NCBI GenBank assembly: GCA_017887325.1
Contig: JAGHIE010000001.1
Span: forward strand, 186,001-250,000
Source of the DNA: Oscillospiraceae bacterium
Lineage (GTDB): Bacteria > Bacillota > Clostridia > Oscillospirales > Ruminococcaceae
Length of the DNA: 64,000 nt
Reading direction: 5' to 3'
Of the stretch, positions 17,482 to 25,225 are shown piece after piece (within the stretch, counting starts at the first letter, position 1; each line of letters begins with the position of its first letter). Both the position numbers and the translations under genes were made by a program. The notes under the pieces are model-generated. The model worked only from the letters and a program-made list of their open reading frames with translations, was not told where the DNA came from and searched no databases.

Positions 17482-20104
17482 ATTTCTTACTCCTTTTATC
17501 TATTAATATTAAAGCTGTAAACATTAAAGCTGTTGATATAATAAAGATTATATTACCTGTATCACTACCTGTTTTGGGTAGTTGAGCATAGATATTGTTT
17601 ATAACTTTCATAACACCTGCATTATTCTCAACATAGAAGCTACCGTCACCAGTTGTATTGTCATAAACTTTATCATCTACAATAAAGTTGAATTTATTTT
17701 GTGCTGGAATACTTTCGAATCTTATTTTATATTTTATAAAGTTATTATCTTTGTCTATTGGTAGCTTGTAGCCGTCTGGTGCTTGTGTTTCCATTAACCA
17801 GTAGTCTTTATCAATTTGAATATCTTTAAATTGAATTTGACCTTTACTATCTGATACAGCAGTATCGACTACTTGTGTACACTTCTCATCAGCAAAGAGT
17901 GTAAATTCAGCACCACTTAAAGTAGTACCCTTGTTATTTTCTTTAATGATTTTTAAAGACGGTGGGATAACTTTATCCTCAACTATCATATTAAAATCGT
18001 TAGGGTCATTGTTAATTGTTATTTTACCTGTTTCATCAGTAGAAGTGTTTGAAAGTATTTCAATAGAGTTATCTTCATTTACTCTAAATTGTACTTCTGC
18101 TGAGTTAGGAAGATAACCATTAGGTGCTGTTTTTTCTTTGATAGTGTGAATACCATATTGTAGACCCTCAATATTTAATTGTCCGTTTTCATCTGTTGTA
18201 TATTCGTCAACTACTCCGTCAGGACGAGTATGTTCAAATACTGCATTAGGGATAACTACATCTTTATCAGTTTGTTTTTTAATGAGTTTAAGACTAAATA
18301 AATTCTCTGGGATAATTGGCACGGCTTCAGGGAAAACAGCTTCACCACCTTGTTCAGTTATTGCAACAACATATGTTTCGTCGTTTAAAAGAAATCCTTG
18401 AGGCGATTTTATTTCTTTGATAGTTAAAGTACCGATTGGCATTGAATAAAATCCGTTTATATCTTTATATAATTCATCTCCTGATACTTTGTATGTGTCA
18501 TTATATAGAATTGCACCGTTTTTATCAGTTCTAAATATCCATTTTTTTACTGGTGTTTGTCCTAAGGTTGCAGGGTCGACATCATAGTTACCTTTATAAA
18601 ATTTATATTCAAATTCTGCACCTTCAAGTGTAGCTGTCTGACTACTTGATTTGCTCAAACCTGTTTTACTATCAACCTTTTTCATTAACAACCCTATTGG
18701 GTCCATTTTAGGATTGTCTTTTACTTGCAAGGTAGTATTTTGTCCACCTGTTACAGTTACAGGGTAAATATTAGGGTCTATTGCGTAACCTTTAGGGGCT
18801 TTAAGTTCTTTGATATAATAAGTTCCTGCTCTTAATTGTGATGTTTTTACAATTCCTACTGTTTTATCTGCATTTAAAGCAGTAGTAACATCACCAACAT
18901 AATTGGTTAAATTTTTATCTCTCCAAACACCATATTTTGCACCCTCTAATGAATAACAGTCGTTACCATTAGTTAAACTTGGGTCAGCTGAACGCTTTTC
19001 TATTGTGATTGTTCCCGTTGGTGGTGGAGTTGGATTTTCTACACCTAAAAATACCAAAGGTTGATGTCCTGGTAAAAGTGGTTCTGCAATGTAAGCTTTA
19101 AAGTGACTAGGTGGAGTTGGTAATGCGTTTAAATCTGCTATGAAAGCTTTTAATCCGTTATATGCGTTAGGTTTTTGAGAATAAATGACATTGTTTATTC
19201 CCATGTAATCGCTTATAGTTAGAGCTGTATATACAGCAAACTGTGACATATTTCCACCTGGACTATACTTATCTCTTAATCGTCCGTCAGCACCACCATA
19301 TCCATAATATACGGATTTGATAACAGTAGGGTTATTGCTAGTGCCAACAATTCTAAACTGTTGTCCTGCATCATACTGTCCTGGTAAATCGTGGGCACCA
19401 CAAAATCCAGGATAAATTTGAATACCATTGAAACTGGTATAGAATAAGTTTGTGTATGTAGGGTCACCCCAACCTGAAGCGTCCCAGCCAACTTTTTGAG
19501 ATGTTTGGGTGTTAGTACCTATTGTTCCTATAGGAATACCATTTCCAACATTAGCATATAAAGAAATACCGTCGATTTCATCATAGACAGCATTATTAAT
19601 GCTAAAAACAGGTTTTGTTAGTATCCCAATATCAATAGTGCTAAGTTCAGCACCACTTTTGTTTGAATAAAAACTATCTTTTAAAAAATAGTTTTCATCA
19701 ACAAAATTTTGCCAATTGTTCTTTTCTACAACTTGTCTACGAAGATTAATTAAATCCTCTGCATTTTCTTCTCCGTTATAGTAACTTGTTAATATTGAAT
19801 TAATATCGATATTTGTAAGGTCTATATCGGTATTCGGTGGGGTAGTAGGTGTATCTTCTGTTTTGTTTTCTGTTTTTTCATCGTTTGCATTAGGTGGTTG
19901 TATTTCATCTTTGATATTTTCTTCGTTATTTGTTGGTGTGTTAATTTGATTATTTTCTTCATCAGTTGTTGTAGTATGTTCTTCTGATATTATTGTATTA
20001 GAAGAACTTGTGTCTTCAGGAATTACATTTGTAAAACCTGTTGAAGTTATTAGTAACAACGCTGTCAGCATTCCTGCTAATAACTTTTTAAAATTTCCTT
20101 TCAT
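17471..20104 (-). CDS. Pilus tip adhesin with thioester-type domain and SpaA repeats
   Basis: An 877-residue secreted protein. After the signal peptide there is a Thr/Glu/Asn-rich linker (to about residue 110), then a domain with YPGFCGAHDLPGQYD near residues 229-243 and QFAVYTAL near 287-294. These look like the Cys and Gln regions of a thioester adhesin domain, but the Gln pairing is my inference. Four SpaA/Cna-B domains follow (lysine segments such as MKKVDSKTGL and IIKENNKGTTLSGAEFTLF, acidic ETQAPDGYK). The C-terminal signal is QLPKTGSDT with a helix and KRSKKYEN. As first and largest gene of the operon it is the likely tip adhesin that attaches to host or neighbour cells. Confidence 0.85.
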   Translation of the reverse strand: MKGNFKKLLAGMLTALLLITSTGFTNVIPEDTSSSNTIISEEHTTTTDEENNQINTPTNNEENIKDEIQPPNANDEKTENKTEDTPTTPPNTDIDLTNIDINSILTSYYNGEENAEDLINLRRQVVEKNNWQNFVDENYFLKDSFYSNKSGAELSTIDIGILTKPVFSINNAVYDEIDGISLYANVGNGIPIGTIGTNTQTSQKVGWDASGWGDPTYTNLFYTSFNGIQIYPGFCGAHDLPGQYDAGQQFRIVGTSNNPTVIKSVYYGYGGADGRLRDKYSPGGNMSQFAVYTALTISDYMGINNVIYSQKPNAYNGLKAFIADLNALPTPPSHFKAYIAEPLLPGHQPLVFLGVENPTPPPTGTITIEKRSADPSLTNGNDCYSLEGAKYGVWRDKNLTNYVGDVTTALNADKTVGIVKTSQLRAGTYYIKELKAPKGYAIDPNIYPVTVTGGQNTTLQVKDNPKMDPIGLLMKKVDSKTGLSKSSSQTATLEGAEFEYKFYKGNYDVDPATLGQTPVKKWIFRTDKNGAILYNDTYKVSGDELYKDINGFYSMPIGTLTIKEIKSPQGFLLNDETYVVAITEQGGEAVFPEAVPIIPENLFSLKLIKKQTDKDVVIPNAVFEHTRPDGVVDEYTTDENGQLNIEGLQYGIHTIKEKTAPNGYLPNSAEVQFRVNEDNSIEILSNTSTDETGKITINNDPNDFNMIVEDKVIPPSLKIIKENNKGTTLSGAEFTLFADEKCTQVVDTAVSDSKGQIQFKDIQIDKDYWLMETQAPDGYKLPIDKDNNFIKYKIRFESIPAQNKFNFIVDDKVYDNTTGDGSFYVENNAGVMKVINNIYAQLPKTGSDTGNIIFIISTALMFTALILIDKRSKKYEN

Positions 20105-20124
20105 TTTTTTAATTTCCTCCTTTC

Positions 20125-20151
20125 AAAAATAGTTCGCTGCGAACTATTTTT
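20125..20151 (-). promoter_or_regulatory. Hairpin with T tract in the pilus operon leader
   Basis: A 12-bp perfect stem (AAAAATAGTTCG with CGAACTATTTTT, 3-nt loop) is followed on the minus strand by the AAAGGAGG ribosome binding site of the tip adhesin gene, with ATG 20 nt further on. It has terminator form, but another terminator 17 nt upstream already ends the preceding gene. It may therefore be an attenuator controlling pilus expression. Confidence 0.6.
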
Positions 20152-20167
20152 GTGTTGATTATCTATA

Positions 20168-20209
20168 TAAAAAAAGAGATAAAATCTAAATTTAGACTTT
20201 ATCTCTTTT
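20168..20209 (-). terminator. Long terminator after the 264-residue protein gene
   Basis: A 19-bp self-complementary hairpin (arms 20172-20190 and 20191-20209, one G-U pair) is followed on the minus strand by a T run. It lies 27 nt after the stop of the 20236 gene. Confidence 0.8.
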
Positions 20210-20235
20210 ATTGCATATATTAGAGTGAATATTTT

Positions 20236-21030
20236 CTAAAATCTTTCTTTAACACCACAAGCACATTGTCTACCAACTACAACATCAATAAATCCTAATG
20301 AAACTTGTTCATCTTCATTGTGGTAGCCACCATTTTCACCCTTTAATAAATGGTCTAAAGTATGTTGGTCTACATCTGCTTGTTTCCAACCTGTAAAATC
20401 TTCTCTACAAGTTGGTTCATTACAAATAGTTTTGGTTACTGTTGTAAATTGCTCTTGTGGTTCTGTTAAATCATACCAACTATGAGTATGAGGTGGTGGA
20501 GTAGGATTTTCAGGTTCAGTTGGTTTATTATTTCCACTGTTATTATTGTTGTTATTGCCATTATTTGAAGGTGGCTGAGGAGTAGTATTTCCACCGCTAC
20601 TATTTGCAGGTGGGGGAGTAGGAGAGGTGTTGTTACCATTATTACTGCTATTACTACTACTTGTATTATTGTTATTTACTGGTGTTTTATTTGTACTATT
20701 GTTTATTTTATTGTCATTTGTTTTAGATGTTTCGTTTGTATCTTTTTTATCTTCTTTTTTATTTTCAGTAGGTTTTGAATTTTCATCTTTTTTATCTGTA
20801 TCTTTCTTATCATCTGACTTTTTATCTTCTTTTTTGTCATCTGCTGGTTTTGATGTGGCTTTATCTTTAACATCTGTTTTAACAATATCAGAATTATTGT
20901 TAAAATAGTTTACTGCTAAACCTGTTCCAGTTCCACCAACAAGAACAGCTAATATAATAGCATAAGCTATTATTGATTTTTTACTTTTCCAATTAATTGT
21001 TTTAAATTTTTCTAATAATTTTTTGTACAT
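20236..21030 (-). CDS. Membrane-anchored protein with low-complexity stalk and C-terminal Cys/His domain
   Basis: A 264-residue protein: short cytoplasmic N-terminus, one membrane helix (about residues 20-42), a long Lys/Asp/Asn/Ser/Pro-rich stalk (to about 178), then a compact C-terminal domain starting HTHSWYDL. This domain has ICNEPTC, several His residues (QHTLDHLL, GGYHNEDE) and RQCACGVKERF, a pattern seen at the ends of many clostridial surface proteins and probably zinc-binding. The layout suggests a surface-displayed domain on a flexible stalk. It is monocistronic, with its own terminator, upstream of the pilus operon. Confidence 0.65.
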   Translation of the reverse strand: MYKKLLEKFKTINWKSKKSIIAYAIILAVLVGGTGTGLAVNYFNNNSDIVKTDVKDKATSKPADDKKEDKKSDDKKDTDKKDENSKPTENKKEDKKDTNETSKTNDNKINNSTNKTPVNNNNTSSSNSSNNGNNTSPTPPPANSSGGNTTPQPPSNNGNNNNNNSGNNKPTEPENPTPPPHTHSWYDLTEPQEQFTTVTKTICNEPTCREDFTGWKQADVDQHTLDHLLKGENGGYHNEDEQVSLGFIDVVVGRQCACGVKERF

Positions 21031-21089
21031 ATTAATCTCTCCTTTATGGCTTTATTATATATGAAAAAATTTTTTTTTACAATCAGATT

Positions 21090-21575
21090 CTAATAGTATT
21101 TATAAAAATTTTTTAAAACAGGCTTTTTTATTTTTCTAATATACTCTTTATTAATTTTACGATGTACATTATTATGAATACTTCCATAGTATTCATAATC
21201 CAATATTTCATTATAAGAAAAATCATTATTATATGATAATTGCAAATAGAATATATTAGAATTAACGCATTCAAATATTTTCTTTTCTTCAATATCAAAT
21301 ATTTGTAAAAATACAAATATATCTAATTTTTCTAAATTACAGAATATATAATTATTATCGTATGTTTCTATAAATAGGTTGAATTTCTCTTGAGGGAATT
21401 TATTATTCCAATAATATTTATACCAATGAAAAGGGTTGCTCCCATAACGCTTAAACCATTCAAAGCCCTTGAAAAATACAATATTTTTAGTAAGGATTTT
21501 GATTATGCTTTTATATTTATAAATATCTATTAAATCATATTGTATCTTTGAATATAAATTTGTAAATTCATTCAT
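21090..21575 (-). CDS. Hypothetical protein
   Basis: A 161-residue protein very rich in Tyr, Phe, Asn, Lys and Ile. I chose the ATG at 21575, because AAAAGGAG lies about 10 nt before it; a longer frame to 21656 would run into the preceding zinc-ribbon gene. Motifs such as FEWFKRYGSNPFHWYKYYWNN and repeated Tyr/Asn do not match a family known to me. It follows the zinc-ribbon gene by 22 nt, in the same leftward operon. Confidence 0.55.
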   Translation of the reverse strand: MNEFTNLYSKIQYDLIDIYKYKSIIKILTKNIVFFKGFEWFKRYGSNPFHWYKYYWNNKFPQEKFNLFIETYDNNYIFCNLEKLDIFVFLQIFDIEEKKIFECVNSNIFYLQLSYNNDFSYNEILDYEYYGSIHNNVHRKINKEYIRKIKKPVLKNFYKYY

Positions 21576-21597
21576 TTTTTTATTCTCCTTTTTATTT

Positions 21598-21837
21598 TTA
21601 ATTTCTATACTTAAATAATTTCTTGTGGCAGTTTGCACAGTAAACAAACTTGCCAATAGAAAATAAAACTATATTTTTATAAAAATCATATATTTTTTTT
21701 CCGTTAGAATTAAAATATAGCTGGGTTCTTCCTCCAGCTCTAACATTTTTATAAAATTTTTGACTACCACAATAAGGACATTCACTTATTGGTGGACTTT
21801 CTAAATTATAAACTTTCTTTAAATCTAATTTATTCAT
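21598..21837 (-). CDS. Small double zinc-ribbon protein (paralogue of 23093-23341)
   Basis: A 79-residue protein with two Cys pairs, CPYCG near residues 20-24 and CANCHKKLFKYRN at the C-terminus, so a single zinc ribbon of about 50 residues between pairs is likely. The start MNKLDLKKVYNLESPPISE closely parallels MEKLNLKIVYDLENPPFKE of the 23093 gene, and both C-termini share KxLFKYR. The pair therefore arose by duplication inside the ICE. Function unknown; nucleic-acid or protein binding is possible. Confidence 0.65.
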   Translation of the reverse strand: MNKLDLKKVYNLESPPISECPYCGSQKFYKNVRAGGRTQLYFNSNGKKIYDFYKNIVLFSIGKFVYCANCHKKLFKYRN

Positions 21838-21866
21838 ATTAATTCCTTTCTTTATTTTTTTGAAAT

Positions 21867-22229
21867 TTAATGAAATCTCAATGTTTTATGTTCCTTATTT
21901 TTTAAAAATGAACAATGTCTACAATATTTACAGTTAACGCAATTATCACAATTAATACAATTATTACAATCAACACAGTTAATACAATTTATACAATTAA
22001 AACAACCTATAAGTGATTTTGAAAATAATTTTATTTCTGTTGAGCTATGTTTTTTTAAATCCCACATATTACCTCTTTCGTCTACTAAATATAGATTATT
22101 ATTAATTTCAAAAAATTCTAATTTTGGCATTGTATCATTAAATCTTAATGTATTGATTATTTTATAAATTAGAAAAAATGTTATATAAATTGTAATCAGA
22201 ATAATTATAATTTTTTCTGATAGTTCCAT
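21867..22229 (-). CDS. Membrane protein with strict Cys-x-x-Cys triplet repeat
   Basis: A 120-residue protein with one N-terminal membrane helix (about residues 7-26). Residues about 75-105 carry eleven cysteines at exactly three-residue spacing, the intervening residues being mostly Asn with Ile, Val or Asp (CINCINCVDC and so on). Such a triplet repeat suggests a narrow solenoid or a metal/thiol cluster. I know no characterised protein of this form. RBS AAAGGA precedes the ATG and a perfect inverted repeat (site B) lies just upstream. Confidence 0.6.
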   Translation of the reverse strand: MELSEKIIIILITIYITFFLIYKIINTLRFNDTMPKLEFFEINNNLYLVDERGNMWDLKKHSSTEIKLFSKSLIGCFNCINCINCVDCNNCINCDNCVNCKYCRHCSFLKNKEHKTLRFH

Positions 22230-22230
22230 T

Positions 22231-22575
22231 TTATAAATTCCTTTCTGTGTTCATTTTGAACACATTTTTTATTATCATAATTAGATTAAAAACAATACTT
22301 ATTATGAATAGTACAAGAATAAAAATCTGATTATCTGATAACTCGGTCATCAGCTTATTAAATCTTGTTGTTGTAGGTTGCTTTGTTTCTATTGTGGCAG
22401 TTCCTATAGGGAGTATATCAGAATTTGTATCTGTGTATATTTGTGAGTTGCTTACATTATTGTTGTTTTCTTCTGAATACTCAAATACTGGTACTTCTTG
22501 ATTTAGATATATGAATGTACTTATAAATAATAAAGTTAATATTATAATCAAAATTATTACTTTTGTATGTTTCAT
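22231..22575 (-). CDS. Small membrane protein
   Basis: The product has an N-terminal hydrophobic segment (KVIILIIILTLLFISTFIYL), an extracellular-looking Asn/Thr-rich middle, and a second hydrophobic helix near the C-terminus (IFILVLFIISIVFNLIMII). I chose the ATG at 22575 (114 residues), preceded by GGTGA. An in-frame ATG at 22593 overlapping the previous gene is also possible. It follows the 22583 gene directly. Family unknown. Confidence 0.5.
   Translation of the reverse strand: MKHTKVIILIIILTLLFISTFIYLNQEVPVFEYSEENNNNVSNSQIYTDTNSDILPIGTATIETKQPTTTRFNKLMTELSDNQIFILVLFIISIVFNLIMIIKNVFKMNTERNL
22246..22264. promoter_or_regulatory. Inverted repeat TGTGTTCA-TTT-TGAACACA (site B)
   Basis: A perfect 8-bp inverted repeat with a 3-nt spacer, 17 nt before the start of the Cys-triplet gene. 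It belongs to the same palindrome family as sites A, C, D and E and overlaps the end of the 22231 gene region. Confidence 0.5.
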
Positions 22576-22582
22576 AGTAGTA

Positions 22583-23053
22583 TCACCACTCATTTTTCAA
22601 AGTTTCTATATCTTCTTTTGGAAGATATAGGGTATATATTTTTTCTGATGTATTGAAAACAAATAATTCCTCTTTTTCAATTGTTTCAATTTCAACAAAT
22701 GGTTTGTTTATTGTTTCTATAAATTTTATATCATTAAAAGAATTATTTTTGATTTTATCTATATTTATACTTTTATTTTTATCAACGAATATAAACTTTA
22801 TATATTTATCGTTGTTTTCTGTTGTTATAATATCAGTATAACTTTTTTTATTTTCAGCATTTGTAAACTCTACTAATTCGTATTTATTAATATTAGGTTT
22901 TTGAGGTGTTGTTTTAAATGATAATTTAAACCATACTATGAATACTAAAGCAATAGAAAAAATTACTATAATTCTTCCAAATATTTCTATCACATCAAAT
23001 TTTCTTTCAGATTTATCCTTATGTTCTTCTAAAATATCATTAGGTAATTTCAT
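22583..23053 (-). CDS. Membrane-anchored protein of unknown function
   Basis: A 156-residue protein with one membrane helix at about residues 25-45 (IIVIFSIALVFIVWF) and a mixed, Lys/Glu/Asn-rich C-terminal domain of about 110 residues. RBS AAAGGA precedes ATG by 8 nt. It probably forms a small operon with the 22231 and 21867 genes, which also encode single-pass or double-pass membrane proteins. No family is recognised. Confidence 0.55.
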   Translation of the reverse strand: MKLPNDILEEHKDKSERKFDVIEIFGRIIVIFSIALVFIVWFKLSFKTTPQKPNINKYELVEFTNAENKKSYTDIITTENNDKYIKFIFVDKNKSINIDKIKNNSFNDIKFIETINKPFVEIETIEKEELFVFNTSEKIYTLYLPKEDIETLKNEW

Positions 23054-23072
23054 TTATTATTGTCCTTTCTCC

Positions 23073-23089
23073 GTATTCAATTTGAATAC
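23073..23089. promoter_or_regulatory. Palindrome GTATTCAATTTGAATAC (site C)
   Basis: A perfect 8+1+8 palindrome placed 20 nt before the ATG of the 22583 gene and 4 nt after the stop of the zinc-ribbon gene. It is the most symmetrical member of the A-E palindrome family. Confidence 0.55.
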
Positions 23090-23092
23090 AGG

Positions 23093-23341
23093 TTATTCTC
23101 TGTATTTAAAAAGTCTTTTGTTGCACTCGCTACAATAAACATATTTTCCAGTATTTTTGTGTGTTAGACCGTCATACATAGCACTATTGTCAACAATATC
23201 TTGTTCTTTGTAACTAAAATAAAAATCATACTTTCCGTAACAACTTTCTTTTTTATAAAATATGTCACAATGGCAATGAGGATATTCTTTAAATGGTGGA
23301 TTTTCTAAATCGTAAACTATCTTTAAATTTAGCTTTTCCAT
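23093..23341 (-). CDS. Small zinc-ribbon protein (paralogue of 21598-21837)
   Basis: An 82-residue protein with a degenerate first pair, YPHCHCDIFY, and an intact C-terminal pair, CSECNKRLFKYRE. The overall sequence parallels the 79-residue zinc-ribbon protein 1.3 kb downstream. The first knuckle has changed (CPYCG there, PHCHC here), so metal binding may have changed. It starts 4 nt before the end of the parB operon stretch and probably shares a transcript with parB. Confidence 0.6.
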   Translation of the reverse strand: MEKLNLKIVYDLENPPFKEYPHCHCDIFYKKESCYGKYDFYFSYKEQDIVDNSAMYDGLTHKNTGKYVYCSECNKRLFKYRE

Positions 23342-23345
23342 AGTA

Positions 23346-24236
23346 TCATTCCTTACATTCTTTACATAATTTCAATGCTTCAATTATTTCTTCAACTGCA
23401 TTTTCTTCATTTTCTATTAGGTCAGCAATTAAAGAATATTTAATTTTAATAACTTTCTCTTTTTCTTTTTTTTGTTTTGGTGGGTTAATTAAATTTTTAA
23501 TATCTTTTACAGTAACATTTTCTCTGAACCTTAAATATAAATTTTTTTGTTGGTCTGATGTTGCTTTTGATAGTTCTACTGCAACAACGAAATTTATTTT
23601 ATTATTTCTAAATAAGTTCATAAACTCACTTATTAGATTTTTATAAATTTTTTCGTAGCGTTGAACTTGTGAGCTTGATACTTCTAGTTCTTTGGATACC
23701 AATTCTACAAGTCTGCCTTGTAGGTTTTGTTTTTCTTTCAACTTCTTATAAAACTCAATTTGTGAAATTATTTCTGTCATTTTTTCAAAATCAGATTTAT
23801 TACGCTGTGTTTCATTTGTAGCACGAATTAAATATTCTTCTTTTTCTTGAATAGTCATATTTAATTTAATTTTATTCAAATCACAAACAAGACAAGGTAG
23901 TGTTTCAATCTTTTCTTTGTTTTCTTCGTTTAGTTGTTTTACAGCTTCGTATCGTCTACCACCAGTTAAAATTCTAAATTTTCCTGTATCTAACTTATAT
24001 ACAACAAGATTTTGTTGTATACCAAGCAGGGCGATACTTATTTTTAAATTATCAACGCTTGAGGTGTCATAAACATTTTTAGGGTTTGGCTCTAATAAAT
24101 CAAATTTAATATGTTCGATTTTATCTGATACCATAGCTTCCTGTAATTGTTTATTTAAAGATGATACATCAAATGTGTTATTTGCTTGTTCTAATGTAGG
24201 TTTTGTCATAGGTCTTAAATTACTTTTATATTCCAT
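23346..24236 (-). CDS. parB: ParB-family partition protein
   Basis: A 296-residue ParB-like protein, taking the ATG at 24236 with AAGGAG 11 nt upstream. A longer frame to 24275 would run through the hairpin in the spacer. The N-terminal ParB/Srx domain includes LLEPNPKNVYD and the conserved LTGGRRYEAVKQL (around residues 84-100), as in CTP-binding ParB proteins. A helix-turn-helix region follows (LEVSSSQVQRYEKIYKNL, around 180-200). With the adjacent ParA it forms a partition module. Candidate centromere sites are palindromes at 24268 and 25118 around the operon. Confidence 0.9.
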   Translation of the reverse strand: MEYKSNLRPMTKPTLEQANNTFDVSSLNKQLQEAMVSDKIEHIKFDLLEPNPKNVYDTSSVDNLKISIALLGIQQNLVVYKLDTGKFRILTGGRRYEAVKQLNEENKEKIETLPCLVCDLNKIKLNMTIQEKEEYLIRATNETQRNKSDFEKMTEIISQIEFYKKLKEKQNLQGRLVELVSKELEVSSSQVQRYEKIYKNLISEFMNLFRNNKINFVVAVELSKATSDQQKNLYLRFRENVTVKDIKNLINPPKQKKEKEKVIKIKYSLIADLIENEENAVEEIIEALKLCKECKE

Positions 24237-24260
24237 AATATATACACTCCTTAAAATAGA

Positions 24261-24291
24261 AAAGTTTGTATTCATTATGACTACAAACTTT
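24261..24291 (-). promoter_or_regulatory. Hairpin between parA and parB, containing palindrome site D
   Basis: Arms AAAGTTTGTA and TACAAACTTT pair perfectly. The inside (GTATTCAT, T, ATGACTAC at 24268-24284) is a one-mismatch copy of the A-E palindrome. The stem abuts the parA stop codon. It could be a weak terminator, a ParB binding site, or both. Confidence 0.5.
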
Positions 24292-25080
24292 TTAATGATT
24301 TATTATTTTTTCCACTACTGCTCTATATGAAGCACCTGCTTCACTATTTTTATTTAAAATAGATATTTTACCGTTTAATACACTATCTGCAACTTCTGTA
24401 TGGTTAGGTACTGGTAAATCAAACACCATATTAGGATAACTTTGTTTAATTAATGAAAAAGTTTCTTTGTGTGAATTTCTGCTTTTATTATGTAAAGTCA
24501 CAAGAATGCCCACTATATATTTTTCTATTTCTTCTGTATTTTTAATTGTCATTAATGTTTTTAACATTAAATTGACTTTTTCATATGATATGTAGTCAGC
24601 TTGTACTGGTATTATTAATTTATCACAAGCAAGTAATATATTGTGTACTAACAAATCAAAACCATTAGGACAATCAATAACAATATAATCAAATTGTTTA
24701 AATATGTCTTTATCTAATATATTTTTAAATATTGTTGTTGGTTGGTTTGATGTAGCAATTATAGTGATAATATTTTTTATCATTTGATTTGAAGGAATAA
24801 ATGAAATATTTTTATATATAGGACTTTGGCGAATACAAACATCAATACTAAACATTTCTGTATCGGATATTTCTTGTGATATTAAATCATAAATTGTAGG
24901 TTTTCTATCTTGTTCATACCCTAACCACTTAGATAAATCGTTTTGCATATCGAAATCAAGACAGCAAATTTTATAACCTTTATCAGCAAGTCCGACAGCT
25001 ACATTCATTGATGTAGTTGTTTTTGCACAGCCACCTTTTTGATTATCAATAACTATTATTTGTGTTTTTTTGTTTACCAT
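24292..25080 (-). CDS. parA: ParA-family partition ATPase
   Basis: A 262-residue ParA ATPase with the deviant Walker A motif DNQKGGCAKTTTSMNVA (residues 12-28; Lys signature present), the A' motif CLDFDMQNDLSKWLG and the Walker B region FDYIVIDCPNG. There is no N-terminal DNA-binding extension, so it is of the type Ib/chromosomal length class. It is the first gene of the parAB pair. Such ATPases move ParB-bound DNA on the nucleoid; here they would stabilise the circular ICE. Confidence 0.95.
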   Translation of the reverse strand: MVNKKTQIIVIDNQKGGCAKTTTSMNVAVGLADKGYKICCLDFDMQNDLSKWLGYEQDRKPTIYDLISQEISDTEMFSIDVCIRQSPIYKNISFIPSNQMIKNIITIIATSNQPTTIFKNILDKDIFKQFDYIVIDCPNGFDLLVHNILLACDKLIIPVQADYISYEKVNLMLKTLMTIKNTEEIEKYIVGILVTLHNKSRNSHKETFSLIKQSYPNMVFDLPVPNHTEVADSVLNGKISILNKNSEAGASYRAVVEKIINH

Positions 25081-25112
25081 ATTTTTAACTTCCTTTCGTT
25101 TTTAAAATAAAT

Positions 25113-25139
25113 AATGCGTATTCAATTTGAACACGCATT
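25113..25139. promoter_or_regulatory. Extended inverted repeat upstream of parA (site E)
   Basis: GTATTCAA-T-TTGAACAC at 25118-25134 is extended by AATGC and GCATT to 13-bp arms with one mismatch. A direct copy of AACACGCATT follows at 25140-25149. It lies 33 nt before the parA start, where an autoregulatory operator or a parS site would be expected. Confidence 0.5.
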
Positions 25140-25225
25140 AACACGCATTCTGCATAATAGATATGGTTTAAATATTTAAATTTAAATACCTAAAACATAT
25201 TTACTAAAAAAGATAAGCCGTTAGC

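Noticed and set aside
20627..20908. Leu/Ser-rich open frame on the plus strand
   Set aside because: It is the complement of the Lys/Asp/Asn/Ser-rich stalk of the 20236 gene; low-complexity codons give a long shadow frame with no ribosome binding site.
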